Assembly (NCBI GenBank): GCA_963556495.2
Contig: OY747710.1
Coordinates: 3,021,501 to 3,085,500 of the forward strand
Direction of reading: 5' to 3'
DNA: 64,000 bases
Origin: Valencia hispanica
Taxonomy: Eukaryota; Chordata; Actinopteri; Cyprinodontiformes; Valenciidae
A model generated the notes under the pieces. The model was not told where the DNA came from. It made no database searches and worked only from the letters and a program-made list of their open reading frames with translations. Every line of letters begins with the position of its first letter. Position 1 is the first letter of the stretch. Shown here in pieces: positions 1-12,924 of the stretch. The position numbers were made by a program, and so were the translations under genes.

Positions 1-1
1 A

Positions 2-130
2 ATCACTGGGTTGTTTAGTTCAACACAAGCGTGTGTTGCTGCCGGCAGCTGTGTCTACATCATTCAGCGTGTGGCGGCGGTACCCGTGGTGGCGCTCATG
101 GACTACTCCTTCAAGTTCCACTTCCACTGA
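2..130 (+). other. Short open frame ending at TGA, possible 3' exon tail
   Basis: A frame open from the window edge to a TGA at 128-130 reads as a hydrophobic stretch (VAAVPVVAL) followed by MDYSFKFHFH. It could be the tail of a last coding exon of a gene lying upstream, but I do not recognise the protein and no splice acceptor can be placed because the window begins here. Another frame is open over the same bases, so chance is a fair explanation. The following 1.1 kb (131-1238) is AT-rich and I see no exon in it. Confidence 0.15.
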
Positions 131-1238
131 CACCCCAGTTGGATCTTGTGTCCAGAAGAGACCGGTACATATTCAAAGCAGCATTTCTATAATTATCAAT
201 AAGTCAAACTTTATTTAGTGAGTCTGACAAAGAAATTAAATAACAAACGTGTTACACCTAATACTAATCATAAAGAAGAATTGTAATGAAGTAAGTCTTT
301 CTTGCTTTGTGGTTTGCCTTCAATGTCTGCCTAAAATATAATTTTATTTTTCCGATATCAGTCTCAGACCTTATAAATAAGTACATCTGGATTAGTTTAT
401 TATTTTTAGTTTTAAAACTGATTCACCATATTTACATTATGTAATGTTTATTTTTCAGGTCACTACTAAAATCACTACACGTTAATATCATTATGCTCAT
501 TTATATCATTTTGTTAAATATTTGAAAAGCAAAGAAGCCACGATTAAAAGGTATTTCTAATCCTTACCAACCTGCGTTTCCGTGACGTCACTTCTCCCGC
601 TAGCTTCTCTGACCTTCTATCCATCTCAGTGGTTGTGAAACTCTAATTAACGTGTAAAATCAAGTCTGTTCGGCTCATAAATGTACACAACCACATACTT
701 TGACAAGATGCATTATGTCATCTTCGTGTCATGAGGTTTTTAAGATCTCCTGTTAAAGCCTCCAGGGATCTTCTTATTGAAACTGCGACCAGATCAGTTA
801 TCACAGGATGGCAGAAGCCAATCAGCAGAGTCGACTCGCGGTTTTTACCCATTTTGCAACTTGTCAATCGAAACTGCTGGCTTTTATCAGAGCAAAGCCA
901 TCAGGCTTCCCCCATCAGACACTACGACTATTTTTCCTATTTTTGGTTCCTGCTTCATTTTCCCTTTGTCCTTTGGACCAGCCTTGTGTACTGTGCTTAG
1001 GAAGCAGATTTTGCAGTGAATATCCTCATAGGAGGACCAAACCTTGATTAATCCCTCTTGATTCTATTAATTTCTTATATTATGTGTCTGGGGAAATACG
1101 TTGATTAAAATTGGAACAATTTGGATGAGGTTGACCTATTTTATTAATTATTTCTCATACTTTGGAGAGAACTTGTTTGTGCTTATACAAGTGTATGTGT
1201 GCAGCGTTTGCTATCCCTTAACTTATTGCCTATTGTCA

Positions 1239-1619
1239 TGGGTGGTTCTAGACAGGGGCCAACAGGGGCCAGTGCCCCTGTAGAACTGGTCTTGGCCCCT
1301 GTACTGAAGAACCAGTTTCATTTCTTTACCAGTTTCATTTCTTTACCTTCACGGCTTTAATTTATCAAATAGTTAAAATATTAAGGTGTTCGACTTTTAG
1401 ATTCAGCATATTAAAATAGGATCACAGTTTTAATCTGCTAGATCATCTGCAACGTGCAACTCTGGAACCATATATGCCTTTTGGCTCTGTGGCACACTTA
1501 ACATGTTAAACTGTGAAATATTGCCCTGTTTTTTTGTTTGTTTTTTTGTTCTGTGCCCCCATGAAAAAACTCTGGACCCACCCTGGCCCACCTGGTAAAT
1601 TTGGTCTAGAACCACCACT
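1239..1619. mobile_element. Short TIR (MITE-like) element
   Basis: The left end contains GGTGGTTCTAGAC and the right end contains GTCTAGAACCACC, a perfect inverted repeat, with further G/C-rich similarity inside (GGGGCC runs on the left, GGCCCA on the right). There is no coding capacity in about 380 bp. This fits a non-autonomous DNA transposon, possibly hAT-like, lying just upstream of the first lectin stalk exon. Family assignment is inference. Confidence 0.55.
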
Positions 1620-1684
1620 GCTTATTGTACAACACTGAATTCACATGCTGCTGTTACTCATATAATCTCCTTTGTGATTTGCAG

Positions 1685-2755
1685 TGGGTCTTATAATGTA
1701 CGAACAGAAAGGAACCATCACTGTACTGACGATGACGATGGGGAACTTACAAAATCACAGTGAGGAGCTGGTTCATGAGAATAATGACCTGGACTTCTTG
1801 CTCGAGTTTATTCTCAAGTTCAAAAACTTCCCAGTCTCAGAATACTGCAATGGGAAAAGTAAGTTAGAATCACTTAAACTAGATGCTGGGATACAAAACA
1901 AATGATTTATCCTAATTGATCCTGAAACCCCTCAAATCTCTCCCCATTTTATTTCATGATAACAGAGTGTGAGCCATGTCAAAAAGGATGGATTGAGTTT
2001 GAGAAAAAATGCTATCTGTTTTTTAATGAAACTTCTTGGAAGACCTGGGAGGGAAGTCAGCAGTACTGCGAAAGCAGATCTGCGGATCTGGTTGCTATTG
2101 ATGATTGGCAAGAACAGGTGAGCTCTAACACCAACATAGAATCCCATCACCGAAACGTTAATAACTGCTCATTCAATTTTTATGTGAATAAAACTATAAA
2201 AGTAATGATTTTAGATCAAATGAATTACAGGAATTTCTCAGTAATTACAGTACCAGCTACTATGATAAATGTCATGGATACTGGCTGGGATTACATGAAA
2301 GTAACAACCGCTGGATATGGACTGATGGACGTAACGACACTCTTGGGTAAGAGATTTTATATAAAAGTAAAGCAAAAAAATTGATTTAAAAAATATTGAA
2401 ATTTACTTCCTCAGATTTACATGATGTGTGTTATAGTAAAAGGGAATGTACAGTTTCCTAGGCATGATCTTATCATTTTTCTTTATCAACATGTCACACC
2501 ATATTCATTCAGTGTTATGTGTGGGACCAGCAATGGTCTGAATCTGTTTTCTAGTTACTAATGTAGCTTCCCTTTTGAAGGTACTGGATGAAAACCCAGA
2601 TTGGTGGATCTGGTCCATATGCTCTGCTGATTCCTGGAAGAACTCCGACAGAGAGTTGGGACACATCAGATTCTCAGTTTCGTAACAAATTCATTTGTGA
2701 GCAAATAGCCCTGATAAAGCCTGAAACAAAAGCCAGGGAGTATTTGAACAAGTAA
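1685..2755 (+). CDS. C-type lectin receptor A (5'-incomplete): stalk and lectin domain
   Basis: Four exons with consistent phases. The stalk exon 1685-1858 (phase 1 in and out) ends FPVSEYCNGKS. E4 1966-2117 starts KCEPCQKGW and carries KCYLFFNETSW and YC..RSADLVAID. E5 2231-2346 holds the lectin core YWLGLHESNNRWIWTDG. E6 2581-2755 ends in KFICE and a 17-residue tail before TAA. Together they give 205 codons. Established: WLGL, WxWxDG and FICE are hallmarks of the C-type lectin-like fold. No EPN/QPD or WND calcium-sugar motif and no inner C2-C3 cysteine pair is visible, so a calcium-independent, protein-binding NK-receptor-like role is inferred. The cytoplasmic and TM exons were not found in the 1.68 kb upstream; they lie outside the window or are lost. 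A candidate poly(A) signal is AATAAA at 3012. Confidence 0.75.
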
Positions 2756-5700
2756 GAAAACTCTGTGGGATAAAAGTCACTATTATGAAACTCAATGAAT
2801 ACCCAACATTTTAACCACTGCTAGGGAATTTTACAGAACAGCTTCTCAAATGTCCATGACTCTAAATTAGCTTTACTTGATCTCAAGCTACGCTTTGCAG
2901 ATGCTCTGTATGCGCTGATGAAGATTAACTTGCATGACTAAAGAGGTTTCTACAGCTCGGCAGTCCATCTTAGTAATTCAGCAAATATTTACTTGTCCCG
3001 TTGAGAGCAATAATAAACTGTGTTTCTCCTGCCACTCTCGTCTCACAAGGGTAATATCTCTGTATTGTGTTGTGCAGAGAAATGAAACAACAACCACTTC
3101 TCTTCACCACTGGAGCAAGGTTCATTTGAAGCCAGCTGTGCAAAATTAAATAAAATCAATACAGCGACTGGGCTGGTTTTCGACACACACACCTTTAAAA
3201 GAAAGAAAAGAAACAGCAGACTGGATGAGAAACCACACTTGTGCTCTTCCAGCCTAGTTTCAAATCGACAAACTGGTATGCGAAAACCACTGCTGGATGT
3301 TTCATTTAAAAAATCAAAACGTCCATACAAGGCTCCACTAATGTACTTATAATGTCTGTGAGTTTAACAACACAAGTTAAAAACACTTTTAAACCGGTTT
3401 AAGTCTCTGAGAACAGGAGCATCTATAAAAACCCAAGAGAGTACCGCGAAAACACAGGATGCGACCTCGTAACAGGAAGTTACCAAAAACAAGTTTCAAA
3501 GTAAAATGCAAAAATACACATAAAATGATTAATAAAACATTTAAACGGCTTGACAAAGTGTATACAAAGCCTGAGGATGGACTTTTGGTGAATTATGAAC
3601 ATATTCACAAAACAGACGTTACATGTGTTAATCGTCGGTGTTTGTCCCCTCCGTTTGAGACTGTAACATCGTAGCAAAAGTAAGCATACCCGGTCCTGAT
3701 GCAGTAGAACATTGAGAGACCATCCAGACACCTAAAAGCTTAGATTTGAGCACCTCTGACAGCAAACAACATGAGGGAACGGAACTCCTTTCGGACTGCA
3801 ACAGACTATCTTTGTGCAGTTACAAGTGGCAGTAGACCAATGGGACTGCAGTTAGTGATAAAATCCGACTTCTGACAGAATGTACTGGTTGTAAATAACA
3901 GCCCTGGACACCATAGCTGTTGAGCTGTTAGCGGTGCCAACCTCCACTCCTCTCCCGTATCAGAGATCTCACAGACGGCTGACCTTGTGCAGCAGCCCTA
4001 CTACGGTTGGACCAAATGCACAGCAAATGAATCGTGCATACGTGAATCTCCCCTCTCTGCTGGAAGAGCACAGCGACAGCACAAACACAGCCATGCATCT
4101 AATTAACAGACATTTTATTGGAAAAGTACCAAAAGTTAGAATTATATAACAACATGGGGATGGTGGGATGAGTGGCCCTGGCGCAGGTCTGCACTCTCTG
4201 AGTGCTTTTCTAGTTATAGTTTCAGATTGATGATGATTTATACATCTCTTTCCTACAATACTGCATGATAAGTTTCTTGTTGGGCAGGTAATTAAAATCC
4301 CAGGTATTTTATGTGATTTATTTTTGTTGTTGTTAGTGTGTGAGTACTTTTGACATGACTGTTTTGGCCATGTGACTAAAAGTTTGTGAATGATTGAAGC
4401 AACTATCACATTTATGTAGTGTGAGTTCACAACAGATACCATCCAGTGACAAGCAGATCTAACTTTTATACAGAAATATCTAGTTAATCCAATCATATGT
4501 TCAAGTTCATTACAGACATTCTACTTCTATCCCATTGCATTAAGCTCATAACTTTGCAACAATCTCTCATACTGAGCATGCATCAGTGTCAGTGGGAGAA
4601 GAAAACTCCTCTTTAACAGGAAGAAACTTCAAGCAGAACCAGAACCGGGCTCAGTGTTAACAGAGATAAACCTGAAGTCAGTTTGCTCATTTTTGGTACT
4701 ATAGCTTTTTATTTATCACTTTGAGATAGTCTTCAAGGATTATTTTTTTTCTTACTGATGAACTTCCTTACAGCTAAACTTTTGTAAAAAAAGAAAAAAA
4801 AAGCAACAATTAGGATTCCTTTTTATAAACTTGTGTACATCACAGACCTGATCTCCTGATCTATGCTAAAAATGTATTTTAAATAGTTGCCTTTTTGTAC
4901 TGAGATTAGTACCATTTTAATAAAAATGGTATGCATTTTCATTTTGCACAAAGGTGTTTTTCTTTTAATTCTGCTCTATAAATACATTCTGTCTCAGCTT
5001 AGACGCAACTTCACACTGCTGTAGCTGAAAATGCAGTTCTTCTAAAACAAAGATGAGACCGAGTCCCAGAAGGCGTTTCAAGTATTTTATTCAACATGTC
5101 TGGCCAGAACATGAAGGGGACAGAGATTACTTTTACATCGCCCTCCCCAACCTTTCTAACAGTTTAAATAGTATTCGGCTATCACTGTTTATCTCTCCAG
5201 CATGTCTACTTCAATCTTCTTGTCCAGCTCATGGAGAATTGGTTCATGCCAGTCTGATAGTAAAGCATGAAAGCAGCCCATCCAGATCAAAACGTCCCGT
5301 AGATATCTAGCTGCTCTGGCGCCTGTCTCCCCGGTGATCTGACACATCTTTATCAGGAACATCATGCTGGAACAATAAGGTTGTTTTCTCGGTCGGTCCC
5401 GCCCGGGTCCGCCTGGGGCTCTGGCGGTCCTTTGGACGTCTTTGCTCCGATCTCCTTCATGTCTGCATCGATTCCTGGGAGACGGATTGATGCCTGCTCA
5501 CACCAGCTATCGAACACTCTTATGGAGAAACCTTATATGCACCAGCATGCTAACACACACACATTGATGTGGGGTCTCTGGTGTTTAAGGATATATTCTT
5601 GGGCTGAGGTTATCATTACTAGAGCTTGATTAATCGGTACCATGAGTTTCTCTGTGACATTGTTGTTGTATTTTTATATCTATTTTTGTGTGATGTGGTT

Positions 5701-8700
5701 GTGAAATTCTTAGTTCACAATGTTTGGTTGGTTTTGTCGATGTTCCTTTTTCGTGTTTTGTTTTCCCCCCCCTCTCTGCCGTCCTGTGGGTATGGAGGCA
5801 GACTTCAATGTTTTCCTGTGTTTTCTTTGTTCCCCTTCCTCTCTTGTATTTTCAACTCACCCTCTCTCGTGACATTTTGTTTCCTACCTCTCTTCTTCAT
5901 CTTCCTTCTTTCTTCTCCTTAATTTTCCGTCTCCGTGTCCATAACATCAGGAAATAAAAACCCCAACAATTCATAATAAAGATTTTTCACACATAAATCA
6001 AGTGGAGGACTATAGCAAAAGCTGTACTGCTCCGCTTGTGAAAGTAAATCTGTTGGGCTTCTACTTGGTACTCAGACACCAATTCTGAGCTCCACACTGC
6101 CAAACAGGACACGTAAAAAAAAAACAACAATAAGGTTGTTTTCTCTAACTTTTCATCCTGCCCTAGATACATTCACTAGACAGAGAATATGTAATTTTAA
6201 ATCCTAATTACATTGGAATATTCCGGCAACATTTCCTGCTTGTATTCATTTAATTAATACCATAAATATAAAGGGAATATTCCAAAATGTTATTACAAAT
6301 CTCCCTAAAAGGTTGGGTAGGTTGATCAAAAAAAGACAATGTTCAAACACAATTTTACAATCAGACATGAACATGGAATTAGCTCAAAGTGACAAATATT
6401 TTATCCTTCCAGATGACTTTGCTGAGGCTTCTGTGCATTGATACCGAAAACCCACAGGGTCTTCTTACGCCATTTTCTGGTGGGCAAAATGCCATCTCAA
6501 CAGCCCCTCGCCCCAGAGGCAGCCATCCACAGGTCTCGTCATCTGTCGGGATTCTCTAAATAAAATACAGAAGACAGGAGAAATTATGTAGCATCTTCCA
6601 GTACGCTTCAGAGGGTATTACATCTATACTAGGGGTTGAAACGTGTACGCTTCCCATGTGCTGTCGTCTGTTGCCGTGAAGTCAGCCTCCGCCCGTATCC
6701 AGTGACCCGTAGCCACCGATCAGTCCTTCCCTGGAATGGAGAGGGGTCACCCCACAGAAGGTCCTCCCGTGAGAACCTCCCAATGCGACCCTTAGGACCT
6801 GAGCTAATTAAGTGTTAGAGCATGAATGTTCAAACACAGGTGAGCTAATTCACAAATGATTAATAGGTTGATTATGACAAGTGATTACGTAGAATCAACA
6901 GACTTGGAGTATGGTTTCAGATCAACCTGATTCAACTGCGTGCAAAAGGCAATTCTAAACGAACTCACATCCTGGTTAATGAGCTGAACCTCATCAACTT
7001 AAACTAGATAGGAATTAAGGTAAATCATCATATCAATCTGTACTGAATCCATGTCAAGAAGAAGACGAACAACCATAACCCTCTAATTTGTTAGAGCAAA
7101 ATCCAAAACCCATCTAATCCCAACAAGAAGTAAAAGAAGGTTTTTAGATCAAATTTAAAGACCAGTAAATTTCCCAGATACGATATGTACTACGACTTGG
7201 CCCTGAACTAAAATGGAATTTGAAGTCAGACTTTGTGCCTAAAGACTTAGGGCCTTTGGTTAGGAAGTGATGTCAGAAAACACGCACCACAGCCAGCTTA
7301 ATAACAACCGGTGACCACTCAGAGGTAAACAAAAGAAAGATGGAGGCGAATCATCCAGCATGCCCTTGTTGCTCCTTCTTGTACATGTAGAGGCGCTTGT
7401 AAAAATCACACAAGAATATCTCAAGAGAAGGCAGGGTGCGATTGCAGCAATTTCAGATACACCATATAGAAACGTTGTCCCTTTAATTATAAAATCAGGT
7501 GCCTTAAATTAAGACTAACAAGAACAATTTAATGCATATACAATCATCCCCACTCATATCATTTCCTGTGTTTACCCACCAGAGTGTGACAAACACATCA
7601 GACTCCCTAGAATCAAACCTTCTTTCCTGACCTTTGGCCCCTTTAACAATCCTAGAAGGAGAACACCGAACACTTCACAGCTTGAGATCAATCAGTACTT
7701 TTCCAAGCAAAATTTCTAATAAGCCCAACTAACTGCTCAGACGCTTGAATGTTCCTCAGATAAGATTAGTATTTACCTTTTTTTTCCCATTTATTTAAAA
7801 CCCTAAAGTAGCCTATGGTTTCAGACCAGTCATCAATCTTAATGGTGCCAAGCACAAACCTAAAGTATCATGTTTTAGTTGTGCTCAACTAAAACATGGG
7901 GTGGGGCGGGGTTTGAGGGCCTCTTGTGGCTCTCCCTGGGGGGCTCTGTGTTGGATCGGAGATAAGGGCTCGACCCCTGGGTCACCTCATCAGCCTGAAG
8001 AAAAACACATGACAACTCAGCGAAATTTATCAGCAGTTCTACAATGGAATGTGTAAATATAACTGTGTGTGGCATTCGGCTTTTTACCAAACCGTCAAGC
8101 AAGTCATCTTAACGCTCAAATACTAGTCCTTAGTGTTTCCTTAGTGGTAGAAGTTCTTTTTAACAGTCTGTTTAGGGTTTAGGCTCCTCCCACAAGCTCC
8201 TGACAATAGTTTTCTGGATTTTTAGTCTGTTTCTTCTAATAGAATGGGTGCTCACACACCTTGTCAGCTCAGCTTAGAAATTTTCTGTTCGTCTGAGATC
8301 AGGCTTTCAGCTGTACTCATAAAGACACCAGCAAAAACATTTCTAACATCATATGCATACACTTCCCTATGTGGTTGCTATACTTATTCTAAGAATAATT
8401 TGCATTGCATTTAAAAAGATCACACATCTTGAATCTTGTCTCTAGATTTATTTATAACTCAGTTTCTGAGACGATGAATTGACAATCTATTTATATTTAT
8501 TTTTTGGCCTTTTTACACTTTAAAGCGGAAATAAAAAGTTCTGTACAGTGACTTCTGTCAAGCAAAAAAAATATTTTCATAACAAACGTTTAAACAAAAG
8601 GTTGTTAGTGAAACGAAAAATGAAAATTTTTTAGTCCGTGAAATCCTGCAACTGGAGTTTTTGCAGTTCTACTACTACTACTACTCTACTACTGTGAAAA

Positions 8701-8924
8701 TATATACTTGCTAAATATTTTGTTATGATTTTCACAAATTAGTCAACCAACAAAGTGCAAAGTATGATAAACTAATAGAAAATAAAAAGAGTTTTAAAGT
8801 TAAAAAGAAACAAATAAATGATTCTATCACATAAACACACCATTAACACAGGAGAAAGCCAGATTTCTTTCTTTGTTGTTGGTGTCTTTATGACTGTCTT
8901 TAACTTAATATCTTTGTGTCCACA
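2756..8924. other. Intergenic, AT-rich, no convincing exon
   Basis: About 6 kb between lectin copy A and a relic TM exon. It contains a LINE 3' fragment (4552-4660) and a C/T-rich stretch at about 5380-5960 that resembles a LINE 3' region with late AATAAA motifs, family unknown. The 6420-6800 tract is G/C-richer and unidentified, with open frames too short to interpret. A short (TAC)n run lies near 8671-8695. No lectin exon was recognised here. Confidence 0.5.
4552..4660 (-). repeat. LINE 3'-UTR fragment (related to the L2 at 57-62 kb)
   Basis: On the minus strand this resembles the 3' UTR of the intact element near 61.63-61.73 kb: shared blocks are the complements of ATACTGAGCATGC, AACAGGAAGAAAC and AGAACCAGAACCGGG. 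It is a short, diverged, 5'-truncated copy. Confidence 0.5.
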
Positions 8925-9060
8925 GCAGTAATTTTCAGTTGTCTGATATTAATCAGATCAAATAAAAGAAGAAGAGATGAAATGCTTTTGTTTGGTACTG
9001 TTTTCTTTGGGACACTTTGTATCCTTCTGTTGACGATCATCACCTCCATTTTTAGAGAGT
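8925..9060 (+). pseudogene. Relic transmembrane exon of a lost lectin-receptor copy
   Basis: After an acceptor-like TCCACAG the sequence reads LLFGTVFFGTLCILLLTIITSI. At DNA level TTTGGGACACTTTGTATCC matches the TM exon of copy E (TTCGGGATACTTTGTGTCC), and CTGTTGACGATCATC matches copy B (CTGTTGACGAGCATC). The conserved Trp and GTGAGT donor at the exon end are gone, and no stalk or lectin exon follows nearby. I read it as debris of another receptor copy between A and B. Confidence 0.45.
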
Positions 9061-9109
9061 TTTCTTTTTCTACAGCAGTCATTTCATTTTCACTTCCTCT
9101 TAGGCCACT

Positions 9110-9250
9110 GCAGCACACTGGCATCATAATTACCTCAGCAAAGGAGGTTGATGTTTTTGCCAGGGTTTGTTTGAAATTTTCAGAAAATGTCTGCAGTGGC
9201 ACCAGGAGACAGTGATCAGATTTTGGGAGTGATCCATCTTGTGTGTTTCC
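9110..9250 (+). repeat. Dispersed repeat fragment
   Basis: The stretch with ATTACCTCAGCAAAGGAGG, TTTTTGCCAGGGTTTGTTTG and GATTTTGGGAGTGATCC follows a common fish intergenic repeat with a CCTCCGCCAAGGAGG core. It has no coding capacity. The family name is not certain. Confidence 0.5.
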
Positions 9251-10137
9251 AGCACACCTGCCTGTCATCAAGTTACCTGATGGATAAGAGGAGCTGGCTG
9301 CGTGTTAACCCATGTGGTAACTCTGAGCCCTCTGAGTTCCTTGGATTTCCTGGTTCCGTGCTTCCATGTTCATTCACAGTGAACAGAGAAGTAAACACGG
9401 AAGTTTTAAAGAATTCATTTCTAGCTTCAGTTGATAAGGGGAACAAGGTTTGTAGCTATAGTTAAGCTCACATGTGTGACTAGAAATGTTTATGGAAAAA
9501 GATGTTATTGTATCGGTAGAGAGAAAAGTACCAATGGAATCAGCTATGCATCAGGGTTAATGATGACAATGATTGTAACTATGGTTACTGTGTTCTTGCC
9601 TAGCTCTTACGTTGGTTGATGACAGCTTTAATGCATTTAATGAAACACCAGTTCTGGCCTTCTCAATATTGACTGAATGCTACAAAGTTCTGTAAGATGT
9701 GTGATTGTTTCAAAGATCTGAAAAATATTGTGGTCCCATCCATGAAAAATACCCAATAAACACCTTTTAAAAATCCATTCCAAAAATACACCGGAGAGAA
9801 GTAAAAGGAAGCTAAATCTGGAGTAATGTGGTCGCATGGTTTAGCTCAGGTAAGATGTCAGAAGCTGAAATTTGGAGAACCTGCAGGTGACAGGCTGTCA
9901 CAGCTGACTGTGACCCAGCTGGCTGTACAGCAACCTACACTAATGAGAATATGAAGACATGGATCATCTTCTCAAAATCCTGATATGGTGAATAGACCTT
10001 GAGCTTGGACTGGAGCCTTAGATGAAATAACCCAACCTTAGCAATGCTTTAATTCATACCCTCCTTTGCCATTTACAGTGTTTTTAATATACATATTCCA
10101 CTTTACATCTCAATACTGTTGCTGTGATTATGTTTCA
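9251..10137. other. Intergenic stretch, nothing recognised
   Basis: AT-rich sequence with small open frames on both strands. None shows a recognisable motif, a consistent splice pattern or similarity to the lectin exons. Confidence 0.4.
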
Positions 10138-10345
10138 TTTCAATTCAATTCAATTCAGTTTATTTATATAGCGCCAATTCACAACAGATGTCATCTCAAG
10201 GCACTTAACAAGAAGTTATTTCAATACAATTATACAAACCTTCCAATCAGTTAAAAAGTTTCCTATTTAAGGAATCCCAGCAGATTGCGTCAGTCATTGG
10301 CGTGAGGTTGGGCAGATTTCAACTGCAGCAATCCTTCAGCAATCC
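10138..10345 (-). mobile_element. 5'-truncated L2-type LINE 3' end
   Basis: The reverse complement matches the 3' terminus of the intact L2 at 61.72-61.92 kb almost base for base: the GGCGCTATATAAATAAACTG end, the AATTG repeat tail, the AAATAGGAAACTTTTTAACTG block and the ATGACTGACGCAATCTGCTG block. Only about 0.2 kb was inserted, typical of target-primed reverse transcription stopping early. Confidence 0.85.
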
Positions 10346-12921
10346 CTCATACTGAGCAAGCATTTAACACAACAAATGTGAAAAACTTTTTTGCTCATTT
10401 TGTAAATGTTTCCATTATTTGTATTGACATGGCAATGATATTTGCTGGTAATGCATAGCTAGTGTTAAACAATTTTACTATTTTGCTTCTCTGAAACAAG
10501 ATATTAAAACATTTTAAGGCCCAATTAAGGTTTGTGTGTGGTTTATTAAGCAGTTAAAAAATTCTTCCATCCCAAACCAACTATAAACCAACATTTATGC
10601 TCAACGTTGAACAGGAAGTCATCTGTTGATCTGCTTTCATTTTGTCCATCGTTGGTGTTATCAGTAAATGGGTAGTGTGGCTTACTACAGCTCAAAAGGA
10701 ACAAGCAGAAGATGATGACTAAAAGGGTATAGCCTCTCTCCATGTGTCGTGATTTATTTAATGGCCAAACAGACCACCTGTGTTTACTGTAGCGCTTCTA
10801 TTATTTATTTATTTTTTGTATAGGTACATTATTAAGATTTCCCTCCACCATCACAATGTTTGCAATTGATACCAGAAGAACTTATAGTCTGCAGTCAGGA
10901 AGCAGTGGAGTCTTCATCCCCAATTTTAACCCCAAATGTAAGGATCTTTAGGCTTACATCTGGATTCATGTCAACAACATTAACACAGATACGCATGCAT
11001 ATACTAGGAATGAGGATGGGGGCCAATGTAAGGACCTGGCCACTGGGGTGTCCAGGTTCAGGGCATGCCCTGTCCCGGGGTGTGTAGCAGCAGTGCTGGG
11101 TCTGGAGGTTTGAAGCGCTGCCTTTTTGTGTGTTAGGGCAGCTGCTGCTTTGCTCTGTTGCTGACCTGCCTCTGTGTTGGGCTAATGACATTAGGAATAT
11201 CTAAAAACAAGTTTAATGTTAGAGTCCAGAATACTGCAAATATAAAGCAAAAATATTTTGGACCTTTTGGTATTAAAAGCTAAGTTTACAATGTAAATGT
11301 TTCAGCAAATAGTTGGCATGTTCCACAGAAACACACATAACTGCACACAATGACAGTAATTCTATATCTGCATGTGGACAAGAAATACATTTTTTATTCT
11401 CCAAACTGGAGAATGTTTGTGTAGGTTTCTCTTTGTAGTGTGTTTTAATCATCTTATAGGATGAAACAAAAACAAAGTAACAAAACCAGAAATTCAAGCC
11501 AAATAGATTGTTTTAGCTCTTAATTGTTTGGTCAAGTTTGAAACTAAAAATGTATAATTATGGGGTGCAGAAGAAGACGAAGAATCTCCAAATTTGTACT
11601 TTTTCTTCACAGCAGAAGAACTTGCAGTTTAAATCTCGTCTGACTCTTTTTTTAGTTTGGAGGCTGCATGATTGGAGTGGGCAGAGAAAATACAGAAAAA
11701 TAATGAAACAAAACTTTAGATAAGGGTTATTCACACCCATAACATCAATATTGTATCTCTCTTTTATGGGATGCATATTCTTGTAAACTCTTTTTAATGG
11801 CATAATGAAATACACTGTAAGTCTTGACAGCAGCGCCAGCATTTGACTAGATCACAAACATCTATATTGTACTAGTTTATATTTGAATTCATGTAAAATA
11901 CTCTTGATATTTTTAATAAACAAATCTAACTTAAAACAAAACAGATTCAGTCTCACATTTTGTAGCTCTTTATTTCACAGACACTAAACAGGATTTGCAT
12001 GTACAGTATATCTGTGTTCTGTTTGTGTTTAATCTCCAGGGATCCCAGTGGAGATGGACACGCCTGGTGGGATTCCACTCAGAGCTGGCCAACAAAACCA
12101 CCAAAAAGCCCAAAAATGGGTTGCTCTGGTTATCACTGCTTATTTTCTTCTTGTTTACAGGATAATACTGTTTATAATTAGAGTAATTAATTCAAAGAGG
12201 AGCTGGGTCTCTTGCTGCTATGAAATTAATTTCTCTCTTTCCATATTTCTGTTGTATTTTTTTGGTTTTATATGGACCAGTTAACCTATCAGAACATGTT
12301 GAATGATGGTGGTATTCAAACCCAGGACATTTTTGCTGTGAGCCAACAGTTCTACCAACAGTGCCAAGATTGTGACCAATCACTTCTATTTTATTTCCAT
12401 CAGACCACAGCACATGTCTCCACAGTGTATTTGCAAACTGTAATCTGGCTTTTTATGTGGTTTTTGGAGTAATGGCTTTTTGCGGTCTGAGTTGCCTTTC
12501 AGCCCATATTGATACAAACTTGTTTTACTGTAAATTACAACTTTATGTTATCAGCCAGTAATCAGTCGGTCTAAAAGAATCTCATTATTCTGTCATTTAG
12601 AAAATGACAGTAAATTTTTGGACAATTTATGCTTTAAATGGGAGATCTGTATTGAGTCTAAAGAATTTACTTCACTACACTACATATGTTTTACTGGGCT
12701 TTACCTGTTATTGAGGGCCAGTCAGTGTAACATTGGATGAGGGCAGTGGAAGAACTGAGTGCAAGCTATTATGGAGGATGAATGCATTGTCTCACCAACT
12801 CCTTGATTAAGTTACCTTGTGGTTCTTGATCACATGCCCTCTTTCATAAAAATAGATCTAAAATGTATTTCATTCCTTGGACAGGAAGCAAAACCTTTTA
12901 AATTAGGAAACTTAGTTTATT
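10346..12921. other. Intergenic / possible 5' region of lectin copy B
   Basis: E1 of copy B is expected somewhere here (an ATG about ten codons before IYxN, then a GTAAG donor), but I could not find it. The sequence is AT-rich with scattered repeat-like pieces, for example a reversed tRNA-B-box-like word near 12310. Open frames on both strands are short and unrecognised. Confidence 0.35.
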
Positions 12922-12924
12922 TTA

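Noticed and set aside
731..1047. Three overlapping plus-strand frames of 79-89 codons
   Set aside because: They overlap in different frames, have no motif, and none has splice sites compatible with the lectin gene. The hydrophobic look of one (YFSYFWFLLHFPF) was tested as a missing TM exon of copy A, but it lacks the conserved end and donor.
8900..9271. Minus-strand 123-codon frame opposite the relic TM exon
   Set aside because: It is the shadow of the plus-strand TM relic and the adjacent dispersed repeat; no protein motif.
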